Below are positions 1 through 13,989 of a stretch of 64,000 bases of DNA, piece after piece; position 1 is the first letter of the stretch; the number at the start of each line of letters is the position of its first letter. This DNA comes from Unio delphinus (Eukaryota > Mollusca > Bivalvia > Unionida > Unionidae): positions 1,127,001 through 1,191,000 of the forward strand of contig JAQISU010000346.1 in the NCBI GenBank assembly GCA_029339505.1, read 5' to 3'. The notes below the pieces were generated by a model. The model searched no databases and was not told the origin of the DNA. It saw only the letters and a list, made by a program, of their open reading frames with translations. Position numbers and translations under genes: made by a program.

Positions 1-444
1 CATAATCAAACACAAACATTGTTCTTTGTGCTATGTTGCATTGACGGACTCCGGTACAACGACTCCTATTTGGCCCCACCATGTGTATACACCAGCAAAA
101 TACTTACGCTCCTCTGACAATCGTATACTCATTATTCCCACTATGAAATCGACGTCAACTGGACACAGTTCTTTTGCATACCAGGGCCCAACGACGTGGA
201 ACGAGACACAAAGACACAGTGGTCTGCTTCTAAAGCTGCACTTCAAACAGACCTTTCTTGACTGCCAGAATAAACTTAAAGACCTAATCATATTTCCTAC
301 CTTAAATATTTTCAACATGTTTTTGTTTTCTTATTTGATGGTGTTTATTTGTTTTTTTGTAGTCATATCAGTATAGATATTGTAAAGCGCTTAGATCTTC
401 TAAAGATTAGGCACTGTTCAAAGTCCTCATTATTATTATTATTT
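1..444 (+). mobile_element. 3' end of a CR1/L2-like LINE, truncated by the window edge
   Basis: Frame 26-376 reads LRSSDNRILIIPTMKS, then SSFAYQGPTTWNET. This matches the C-terminal tail typical of CR1/L2-clade LINE reverse-transcriptase proteins (a run such as 'SSDxRxLxIPxxKxxxxGxRSFxxxxPxxWN'). Downstream, 'gtaaagcgcttagatc' followed by a second short block and (ATT)n at 427-444 matches the usual 3' UTR plus trinucleotide tail of these elements. The reverse-transcriptase core would lie before base 1 and cannot be seen. The frame after 'TTWNET' looks decayed, so the copy is probably inactive. Clade placement comes from memory of motifs. Confidence 0.65.
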
Positions 445-510
445 TCTCCTGAACTTTGTTGCAGGCATTTACATTCTGCACATTTGCCATGTATGAAGAA
501 GATACTGATG

Positions 511-3289
<2,779 letters not shown>

Positions 3290-3309
3290 TTAACTTCTTC
3301 TTGTTTCAG

Positions 3310-3425
3310 ATAGCATTTTGGAAGACGGCTATCACTTCACTATTGAGTTCTCTAACACGTACAATACATCACGACCTTCATCAATTCTGTGTGGAGCACC
3401 CTCTAAAAAGTACAATCTATCCTAA
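3310..3425 (+). other. Possible terminal exon behind an acceptor-like site
   Basis: The sequence just before 3310 is 'taacttcttcttgtttcag', a good polypyrimidine tract plus AG acceptor. One frame then reads SILEDGYHFTIEFSNTYN and continues to a TAA at 3423-3425, about 38 codons. The peptide is compositionally protein-like, unlike the repeat-derived frame beside it. It overlaps the first unit of the 51-bp array. No upstream exon was found and no family is recognised. It may be coincidence. Confidence 0.2.
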
Positions 3426-3865
3426 CCTTCATCAAGTCCGTGTAGTCCATCCTCTAACAAGTAAAATCCATCCTGACGTCCATCAGTTCCTTGTGGTCCA
3501 TCCTCTAACAAGTAAAATCCATCCTGACCTCCATCAAGTCATTCTAGACAATCCTCTAACAAGTACAATCCATCCTGACCTCCATCAAGTCATTCTAGAT
3601 AATCCTCTAACAAGTACAATCCATCCTGACCTCCATCAAGTCCTTGATGACTATCCTCTAGCACGTACAATCTATCCTTACCTCCATCAAGTCATTGTAG
3701 ACCATACTCTAGCAAGTACAATCCATCCTGACCTCTATCAAGTGCTTGAAAACTATCCTATAACAAGAACAATCTATCCGGATCTCCATCAAGTCCTTGT
3801 AGACGATCCTGTAACAAGTGCAATCCATCGTGACCTTCATCAACTCAGACTAGTTTCGTCCTGCA
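3361..3865. repeat. 51-bp minisatellite, about 10 copies
   Basis: Units begin near 3361 and 3412 and recur every 51 bp, with motifs such as 'ctaacaagtacaatccatcc' and 'gacctccatcaagtc'. Because 51 is divisible by three and the unit lacks a stop in one frame, 3301-3900 stays open for 199 codons, as 17-residue repeats like TIHPDLHQVILDNPLTS. Unit divergence is moderate. I treat the frame as a by-product of the repeat, although the acceptor-like site directly upstream leaves a coding role possible. Confidence 0.9.
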
Positions 3866-3900
3866 GAAGTCATTGTGTTGGACATATTTGTGACGTCTAA

Positions 3901-6900
3901 AGTATCGTAAAGATTGGGAATGTATGGGACAAACGCGATAGTAAAGAATCATGTTTTGACTGATGCCGACAATTCTAACATAACGGTCTTACTGTGACCA
4001 TCAAAATCTCCATGTAGCACAACACATTTTGACTAGTTGAGAGATATGTATGGACATAGCAGGTATTCCACCCATCACGTGGATTGAAGAAGACTTTCAT
4101 CGTGAAATTTACAATTACACTCTACAAGTAAATGATCCTAAAACATTTTAAAAACACTGTTTTGTACTATCTAGCCAAAGTGAGAGCTGTTTTAGCTCTC
4201 ACGGGAGATGTTATCAACGTTAGTGTTTGTTTCTAATCGTTAGATTCCATGTCAAGAATAACTGTCACTTTGAATAGGAACAATTGTTCTTTTCAGTCCC
4301 TCGTTGAGTTATTATTGGTCATTCCAGACGAGGTCCTACGCTATTGATTGAGGCTTTTAATATTTTGTTTTCTTTTTCACAGTAGAAAGTATGTGATAGC
4401 CAGCGTTTCACAATCCTTTGTGATTTTTAAACGTATTTCTGTGTGCCAGGATTGTTATTGTGAAGATAGTTTATGAAACAAGGGTAGAAAGAACACACCT
4501 CAAACATCATCTAATTAGGATTGGTATGACCTTGATGCTATATTCTGATATTGTGTGAGTAGTAAAGGAGTAAAATGACTTGATTGCATTCATTAAAAAA
4601 TATGTTTCAAGACCAACAGCAGTAGTAAGATCAAATCAGTACTGTTCCCATATGATTTAAGAAAATTACGTTTGATGATATTATAGAAATACACGTGTAG
4701 TCACTTCTTTTTATCACAAAAGATAGGCATTCATGGTCTTTAGATATTAAGTTGTTTTGTTTGTGGTTGGGGTGAGGTCTTGATGGAAAGGGATATTGAA
4801 ATTTATTTCAAGAAAGGACGACCGTTAAAAGATGGTTAAGGTAGTGATTTTCAAAATTGCTGGAGCCTCCACTTCAAAACACAGCTCAACGGAAAGATGA
4901 ACATTTCCCCGTTCTGACAGCACTTCAGATGCAGCTGGAGAGAAGGTATGACGTTTTAGAAAGTTATGTTTGTCTTTGTACAGAAACCATTGTAGCATTT
5001 AACTTTGTTTTCTGTCCTAAAAGCGTTATCACAGTCATATTCATTATTATTTTTCATTCCTCATGATGTTTCTCCTGACCTGACCTCACACTCCCACCCA
5101 AATTAGAGGCGAACAATATAAAAATGATTTGTGGTTTGGTCATCTATTAAATTGCCATACCAGAACTTCAAAGGTAGAAATAAAGTCAATTGCCTCGTGT
5201 CACAGCTCCAAGAGGCTTTGTCCTTGATGTTTGAACAGATTAGTATGTTTTGTTTTCATACAATAATGTGATCTTTTAAAGCCATTTTGTGAGAATGAAT
5301 GTCTTTCAAATAACCACTGACTATCTATGTTATAGCTCACAATAGCAGCCATGCAGATGAATATGTGGCAGAACGAATGTGCTGCATTGGAGTTTCAAGT
5401 ATATTTATTCAGCTGTTTATAGTTCTGAATTTAATTATACAGATTTAAATGTATGGCTTGTTTAAATAAGCTATTTACAGGCTCACTGCAATACTGCATT
5501 ATTGAGAAGCCGAAATGTTATAAACTATCGTAAATTGTTTTTATAAAGTTGATTTCAAACAACCACACCTATACAATCAATAAAGAAAAAATTATATTTG
5601 TATCTTGCCTGAAAATTTGTACAGCTACCTTCTCAAATTAAATCTTCAATGTACTTAGTACCGATCAAATCATTCAAACGAACACTTCAGCCTTTTTAAG
5701 TGACATGGAACAGCATACAGGAAAATAAATGTGTTTTGAGTTTCGAAATTATAATTAAATGGCTGCATATTAGTACGATTACGAAGGTTTATCGATTTAG
5801 TGTGGACCAAAACATATAGATTGTACTGATACAAATTCTGATTCGTCAATAGACCCCATATTTAAATACTCTCAAAGACCATCAAGGAAGTTCAACAATG
5901 TATTCAACTTACCTATGATTTGTTGAGACTTACTTTCTTCGCCTCTTTTCAATATATTTATCCCCACATTTGAAATATATCAAATTTGCAATTACTCATG
6001 GCATGTATTGTTTGTTTAGAAAATCATGTTTCATTCTGTGTGATTTCATTGAAAGAAACCTTGTGATTAATTAAATGCAATATATAAGAATATCAGTGCG
6101 CAGTTTGTCGTCAAAAGATATTTAATGTCCTCAAACAATGACTTTCGCAATAAATTACTTTTAATTGTATTTGTGCAAAACATTTGAAAGGCTAATTTGA
6201 AAATATTGCACTAATAAAACCATGCATTGTTGCGTGCACAGACAAACTGGAGACATTAAAAAAGATAACGTCATTTCTGTTCGATGTGAAGAATAACTTA
6301 AGCTGAATTAAAATGTTCCCTGAAATCTGCATTGTCTAATCTGTCTTTGGATGAATGTAATTTTGTCATAAATGTAGTTTACCAATCGGAAATGTACGGA
6401 AAATCGATAATTGTGTATTGTTGTGCATAAACATCTATTTATGGACATACCAGACAGAGTTTTTATAGATAAATCTTCTTCATTACGAAGAACAAGAAAT
6501 GTTTATCAAAATACCTCAAGAACTAAATTTGGAAGAGATTGTTCGTACATTGCTTAGGTTTCTTCCCCTTATATCATAATTGGAAAAGGATCTAATGAAA
6601 GCGCAGTACTGATGAAAAACCTACCTTAGCTTAAAAAGAACAACCTCAAAATGTCAGGACGAGATCAGGTTATACAATGTATTCTTGAGATGCAAGACAA
6701 GACAATCACCCTTTCTTTGTCAGTCGATTATTATTACTTATAGGATCTCTATTAGTGGCATATTTATTAAATAATGAAAAAAAAAACTTTCAAAAATAAT
6801 ATATGATGTTCACAATTTGGCGAATTGCATGTTTCAAATTTCAGGTCATGTCACACAGTAATACATCAAGACAGTTCGACAGAAGTTTCTGTTTAAAGGA

Positions 6901-8847
6901 ATGCGTTAATTATTGATTAATTATTTAATTATTAATTATTTCAGTCTAGGGGTTGTATCGCCGACCGTCGGGAAGGACACTCACTCACGCTCATTCATCT
7001 ATATGATATAGACAGTAATATATTAAAAGTACCGTTAAAACCACCCGGCCAAAACATAAACAAAACTGTTTTAAGTGGCAACTAGTATTACATAGTACAA
7101 TTTGCCTGTCGTGAGTGCAGTTTAATAGTTTTGATTGATATAAAAACTGCCGTGAAATTAATGTGCAGCATTATCTTTGCTGATTGGCTGAGAGCATGGA
7201 AAAAAGTTTTAAAACCCTTCGTGAAGTTTTTGTTTTCAATGAACATTTTGGCGGCCATCGTTTCATCTGACTTACTAAAAGAATTGTGGAAAATGGTCTT
7301 TTCTTTTTAGAATATGGCCAATGTACCGCCACATGGGGCTTATGTTGTCTTTTAAAACCACAACAACAGGACAAGAACAGCATCAAAAAGTAAAACTAAG
7401 CATTTGGCTCAGTTGATAGCGTGTATATGATGGGGTGGGTGTAGAGAGGGGCGGCATGCCTGTAGTATGAAATCCACCCAATATACAAGCCTGGTTTAAA
7501 TGTTAATTTACAGGAGTAAATAAAAGCACCTCTCTTTACAGTAAAATATGGATATAACCAGACTACAAACTGACAGAAGTTTATCCAACCTTAGCATATT
7601 TATGAATTAAATATGTGATGCAATTCCGACTAAAAATTAAATTTATTTACATATTCCGTAGTCTGAATTCTAATCAAAGTACTGCAAATACTTGGTCACA
7701 TATAGATCACAGTAAATATGAATATGTCTGCATCAATAAACCTTATTTCAAGTCTGCTGTACAATAGATGGTATTTCATCAAACAATGCGACAACACGAG
7801 AATTTGACATTACGTGTTGAAAAAATGATTTTGTCTGTATAAAGTGTTCCTTTTATTCAAGAGGACGCTTCTTCTGTAAATTATTTTCTGTAAGAAAGGT
7901 ATAATCTACATTTAATCGTTAATAACAGTTCAGCTTTGCTTAGGACTATTTTTTACGCTCAACAAATGAAAGGTGCATCGTCTGTTAGAATGAACAAAAT
8001 TATTCCATATTTTGTCGCTAAATAACTTTCACTGAAAATAACTTTGTGATAAAAATAATCTCAGTTAATTATTTAATATTAAATTAATGAAACTCTTTGA
8101 ATGATGTCCAGCTTTTGCAGGCCGTGGCGAGAAAACGCTAGACATTACTCAACGCGTTTCATAAATTCACCATTAATTCATTAAATATTTGAGATCATCC
8201 ATTTTCCCCCCTTTTTGTTGGCCAATAATTTAATACATCTAAGTATTTTACCACTGTTATGTCAAGAAATGAACAACAAACACTGCAGCTTCCGTTCAGG
8301 AACATGGATTAGGACTGAAAAAAGGTAAAGTAATCCTAGAGTTTTGTTCTTCTAATCACAAGTTTATTCTCCACTGTAAGTCCCTCAAATTGGTTAAAGT
8401 TAATAAACATCTCACTCTTAGCTGAACATTGGTTGAAGTAACAATACATGCAGCAGTAACAAAACCACTAAGCAAAATGCAAACGATAGGCTGTCGGATA
8501 AATGAGATTGGTTTAAGATTGATTGTTTTATAACGCTCTCGCCAAGAAATAATTTCGTTTAAAGCGTTGCCAGGACACATATATAATGAGCCTATCAAAA
8601 TTATTTTAAAATACCTTCCTTACAAATTAATTTTGAAAGAAACACGGACATATCATATTTTAATATATGTACTGCAACATTCTAAAACAAAATCTGGAGG
8701 AAATGAAATAAAAACTCCACTGTTTGTCAGTAAACCGTATTTGCAGCCTCTTGCTAATGTTCAAGGGTTGATCTGGAAAGAGTGAGCCGCCATTTTGATC
8801 CAGTCCTTGAATACAGAACAATTACATAGAAAGTTAATATTCAATTT

Positions 8848-8850
<3 letters not shown>
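3901..8850. other. AT-rich unique sequence with small unsupported frames
   Basis: Only isolated frames of about 70-80 codons occur (4857-5066, 7171-7386 minus, 8356-8598 minus); none has a recognisable motif or a neighbouring partner. 7.0-7.4 kb is slightly richer in G+C. A perfect 9-bp hairpin lies at 4180-4202. No RNA gene was recognised. Confidence 0.5.
4180..4202. other. Perfect 9-bp inverted repeat with 5-nt loop
   Basis: GTGAGAGCT, loop GTTTT, then AGCTCTCAC. The stem is uninterrupted and half G+C in AT-rich surroundings. There is no T-run behind it and no gene beside it, so a role is unknown. Confidence 0.7.

Positions 8851-8851
<1 letters not shown>

Positions 8852-8932
<81 letters not shown>
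8852..8932. repeat. (GA)n microsatellite
   Basis: About 40 uninterrupted GA units. The open frame with REREREs is an artefact. Confidence 0.97.
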
Positions 8933-8933
<1 letters not shown>

Positions 8934-10290
8934 AATTTGGGCTTGATTTATCGCCAAGAGATATTTATGTTACATAGAGAAGTTGTATGATATTTCTCCA
9001 TAACAAGAATGCTCAGAGACTGGACATGCTGAAACAAGAAACAACACGCATACTAACAAAAAGGACGAGAATGGATAAACAGATTTTGTAGATAACTCCA
9101 AACGCTATTTTGGGTACAAGCACTCTTATCAAATGTGACACTTTCAAATTCAGTATTACTGATGCCAAAGAGATGCGTTTCGGCAAATAGCTTGTGATTG
9201 ACTCATGTCCATACACCATTGACATAACTGCATTTGCAGTGCACATTTGTTCCATTTGTAAGCGTGCAATAAGATTAATAATTGATTTTCGCCACGAGTT
9301 TCATTTATCACAAACCTTTAAGAGGAGATATTGGAATGAATAAACGACTATTAAAGCAATTTATCAGGGCACGCATCGACCGTTCGGAAAACCTTTCAAT
9401 ATCTTCAATCATCAACATGTTAGGTTCAAACAGCTTTATTGATACATCCAGTCTTTTATTGGAGTCATACGCTATTAATCTTGCGGGAAACAAGTAACAT
9501 GTAATACTTAAAGAACCTCCTAGCTGTCGAAACATATTCTACCAATCGAGAATGTCAAGGAGATGCATAAGTTGTAAACAGGAATTGGCTGCTGTGCATG
9601 TTAATTGAAAAGTGCGAGTACATTAATTTGTGTCAGAGTTAGAAATGGATGGACAGAGCCCTTATATTGATGCAGCCATTCATTTAACTAACATCGTTTA
9701 TTAGCTTTTAGGCTTTTATTCCTGATGAATAGATAGTTTATAGTTAAATTCGTGTTCGTTATCTGATATAATACAGAAGGTGCATGTACATATCCTGTTC
9801 AAGGAAAACGAGAGAAATGGTAAAGTCATTAATGGGGACAATATCGTAAGTTTTAGCGAAAAGATAACATAAATATCCGCATACGGAATTAGTATATATT
9901 ATGTATCATTGAAGCTTGAACTATAAGAAATTTAGTTTAGAATACCTTTACCTTGTCATTAATTCTCAATCTTTCTTCGCGTCCTTCTTTGAAATAGAAA
10001 TTGTTACAAAATAAAATTAGAATAATTTAAATTGTAATTACAACTCAAGGAAATGCCAAGTCAATATACTAATCTGCTGTTTTCAAAATCTCAAACGTAC
10101 CCGATCAGGGTGGATAAATATCAACTGAGAAGAGATGTTAATATCAGAACCTTTAGTGCCATAAACGAAAATTTTGCATTATCTGAAGAGTTTCCAAATA
10201 GTTAAATGGATGATCTAAATATATATTTGATGAATAATCCATAAGAAGTATAAACTATAATGTATAAATATTTGTATTAAATTTCTTCGT
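8933..10290. other. AT-rich sequence, weak open frames only
   Basis: Overlapping frames at 9013-9255 (minus), 9282-9497 (plus) and 9308-9535 (minus) mirror each other and carry no recognised motif. None has a convincing start context or splice signals. I do not call a gene. Confidence 0.4.

Positions 10291-10355
<65 letters not shown>
10291..10355. repeat. (CTAT)n microsatellite
   Basis: About 16 tetranucleotide units, essentially perfect. Confidence 0.97.
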
Positions 10356-10799
10356 GTAAAACATTCTTGTGAAATTAGACAATTAATAGAAATTTCTTTT
10401 GAATATTTCAATACTAATATCAATACCCAATGGTATATAATCTGAATGAAATCGGAACACGTAACTAGCAAACTCTCCATTTAGTTTTATAGCAAATGAT
10501 GGAAATGCATACAGGCTGAACCGTTTAGCATTGAAATGTACAACTAAATTACAATGCTTGACATATTTCTTGAGAAAGATATATTGACGAAACAAGAGTT
10601 ATGTTACATGGATTGCACATTTATTCTATGTGTAGTGACTTGGAGAAAAAGGCAATGAATTTGATCGTTTGTGATGTATTGGATCAATTGTAAATGTAAA
10701 CAGTTACAAGCATCGTTTATGCAGTCATTTCTATCTGTTTAGAAGCACTTTGCAGTGCGCTAAGTTATCCAAAGCAAAGCAGAAACAAGCAAAACACAT

Positions 10800-10868
10800 A
10801 CACAAAACAAAAACAAAAAACAAAAACAAAACAAAACAAAACAACCAAAACCCCAAAACATAAAACAA
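10800..10868. repeat. A/C-rich (AAAAC)n-like simple repeat
   Basis: Irregular runs of aaaac and acaaa with no T until the end. Confidence 0.8.
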
Positions 10869-13800
10869 AGGAAAAGACTTGCTGTTTTGGATAAATGTGA
10901 CAGAATGATCATGCTCTTCAGTTAGTTTGCATACAAATTGTCAATTAATAAATTGAAAAGAAACGATACTCGTTAGATAGAGCTTAACATATCAATTTGA
11001 TGATATTTAATTTGACTAGAACGATGGAAATAACTATTTGTCAAAGCATCTCAAGGGGACATTGAATGGGGTTACATATCAAGAAGAAATGTTAGCCATA
11101 TTTCTGATAAAGTTTAAAATTTTGCATTCCAACTTCAATCATGAAGACTTATTATCCGAATTTATTTCATTTTAATTCAATTTCCGTAACAAATATGGTT
11201 CTTTTCAGTTTGATTTTACAAACGGCATGATCAATGCACGGGGAATGCATTTAATTTGGAAGTATCTCAGATTTATATGATTAATATAATTTTAAACCAG
11301 ACCAGAAGGCTCCATATCTGTCAAGGATAATTGTGTTCAATGGTGGCATGGAGCACGTCAAATGAATCCCGTATTATATAATATGCAGTGATTATTAACA
11401 AGTGCTATGCAATTGTAAAGAAATCAGCGATTCGTTTGTAGCAATACAAGAATTTAAAGTGTGCCTGAAAATGTGTTCTCCTTTCTGTCTCCAATAATGT
11501 TGTAGGTCTAACATAATATGTTTTAAAAGAGTTTCAAAACGAAATTAATATAGATTTACATTGGACTATTATTATCCATAACATTGATTTGAAAGAATTA
11601 GGTGCTTAAGCAATGAAACTACGTCCAGATTTGTTGCTTTTGTTATTTCTAGGCAACGTTTCTTATCAAGGCCACATCTTGATTGATTGAATAAAGTAAT
11701 GTATTTAATCAGCTATCTACTTTGTACGACTTGTTGATTAAAAAGGTAATGAAAATACAAACTAATCAAAACTCAGCAAAATTGTTGTCCAGAATGCTTT
11801 TTGAATAAATCAATATTTACCAATTAATACCATTTGGTGGCACTGTCTATTATTTTGTTCCGCTTGTCATCATAGTAGAGGGGATATTGTCCTAACGAGG
11901 CATGCTATAGCAAAACATTTTTATTGGTTATTGTGTGCTTCGATGCTATAGCAAAACATTTTGATTGGTTATTGTTTGCTTCGATTCGAGCGGATGTTAG
12001 AAGAGACAAAATTAAACTTTATATATTTTGCATAGTTCTGCCATTCAGTCTTTAATCTGAGTCTTAAGATATGTATTACATATACTAGATCTATACATTA
12101 AAATATTCATATATACAGTGTTTGCATTTTGCCTTGAGTAATATGTAATTAAACATTGTTGTGTGTATACGTTTGAAGAAGACTGTATGTATAAGAAGCA
12201 CCAGTAGCATTCCGTATCTGCGGTTCGTTCTTCAATAGTGAATCTCATATTCTGAAATTTACTTCTGGAGTTCACATTCCACATGTTTTGCCAATTATGA
12301 CAAACAGCAAAATGAAGTCAGTTTCGAAAATGGATGACAACAGAGTATATTTACCTAACATGATACTTTTATGTGTTCTAGTGTGTCAAGAAAGCTTACA
12401 GTACAGAATAAGTTCTGAAACTGTATGAGGAAAATCACGTTTCAGTGACATCTCGGATGTTACGGATTGTCAGATTTAAGAATCTGCATGACCTTCCCAA
12501 GTGAAAAAGAAGTGTGATAACAACGACAAAATAAATGTGATTTGTTATGTTTGAATTCATATCAAAAGATTGAATACATTTTGGTTTCTTAGCCTAAATA
12601 CTAAATCATATGCGATGTTAGATGGCTTCGGTTCAAGTTTAGTTTTCTGGTTTACTAAGAGACAATTGTAATCGTCTGAGATAAAGAGATGCCTCGTTTG
12701 CCTCAAAATAGAGAATTTCTGATCAGGCAAAAAACTAAATTCACGCAAACTAAGATTTAGTAACTTTGTCATCTTGAGAAAAGAGTTACAGGAAGTTTAA
12801 TAAACGATTGAGCTATAGTGAAGTTTGGATAGACTAGTGATCGGTATATAGGAAGCCAGATACATTGTCTATGCTTCCATATCTGCATTATCCACGACGT
12901 ATATTATTAAATCGTGTAATTTGTTTGTTACATTTGAAGCTGGCGATGCTGCCTATCGTATCGTTTATGTAAAGAATGCATTTCGGAACAATACTCATGC
13001 ACAGCATTTGAAAGTAAATTTAATTAAAAAATTGTCAAAAAACTGGAAATCGACATCCGCATCCGTTATAATGTTGTTTATAGGTACAGACAATCAGACT
13101 GCTTGAGAGCTTTCTTTAACAGGGTTGTTATGAGAACAGCTATGGCTTGACAGAAAACCAGTCAATTAATATACATGCCAATAATGAAAGAACTCGATCG
13201 TGTTGTAGAAGTAGAGCAAAATAATTCGAGAGGTTTCTCACTTTGGCAGTTCTGTCAGATGGTTATAAGAAACACTACGATATACTATACAGTTTCCAGA
13301 GATGTTGTAGGTAGTGCTTGGAATAGCGATGATTTTAGTTTATGTTTTTATGGTGTCGTAGAAAATATTAATATTCCTTTCTAGTTGTGTAAGGTCTTCT
13401 TTATACTAATGTCCGTATTGTAAACGGGAGATAATTTATGTGAGTACAACGTGTATTAAAGCAAATAATTCTAGGTGAAGAAATGGTTCAGATGGGATCT
13501 TCCTCGAAAACCTTCACGCTGAGAAAGACATATATGCACCAGCATTGAGTAGTACCTCAGCAAAACAGTGGCTATATGGTTCAAAGTAAAGGTTAAATTA
13601 AAGAAATAATCTACATAAAGAAGATAATAGGTCTGTCTCAACAGGTGGAAGTAGAGACAGTTCCATCCTTGTCTCCATCTTTTGAACTGTCTTTATTCAT
13701 AATTTGTTTTCATTGATTTTTCATTGATTTTTCATTGATTTTACCCTGAACCGTCTTTATACATTATTTGATTTCATACATTTTACCCTGAAGGACGAGC

Positions 13801-13985
13801 TGGTTCGATGAAAGCCTTTTAGATTCACAAACGTTAATTATTCTTTATGGGAGTTTTTAATGACCAAGATTGTGATTTAGGAATACAATATTATGCAATA
13901 ACTTAAATAACCAATTTTGCTGTTTATTAGTATGGCAAACTACGCAACAATATGTTTCTCAATGTCCAAGTACTGATACATGGAC
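10869..13985. other. AT-rich unique sequence with one short duplication
   Basis: Small frames (12045-12284 minus, 12557-12772 minus, 13175-13384 plus) have no recognisable domain. A 41-bp duplication sits at 11902-11983, and short 'ttttcattga' copies at about 13705-13745. No gene or RNA is supported. Confidence 0.5.
11902..11983. repeat. 41-bp direct tandem duplication
   Basis: 'atgctatagcaaaacatttt' recurs 41 bp later with only a few mismatches, followed in both by 'attggttattg'. It contains ATTGGT, an inverted CCAAT-like string, but no promoter claim is made. Confidence 0.85.
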
Positions 13986-13989
13986 TAAC

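Noticed and set aside
4857..5066. Exon ending 'gagagaaggtatg' at about 4946
   Set aside because: The donor is plausible but there is no acceptor upstream and the frame runs on into low-complexity text.
9282..9535. 71-codon plus frame with GDIGMNKRLLKQFIRARI as a gene
   Set aside because: An equally long frame lies antisense, no motif or splice signal is seen, and length is within chance for this composition.
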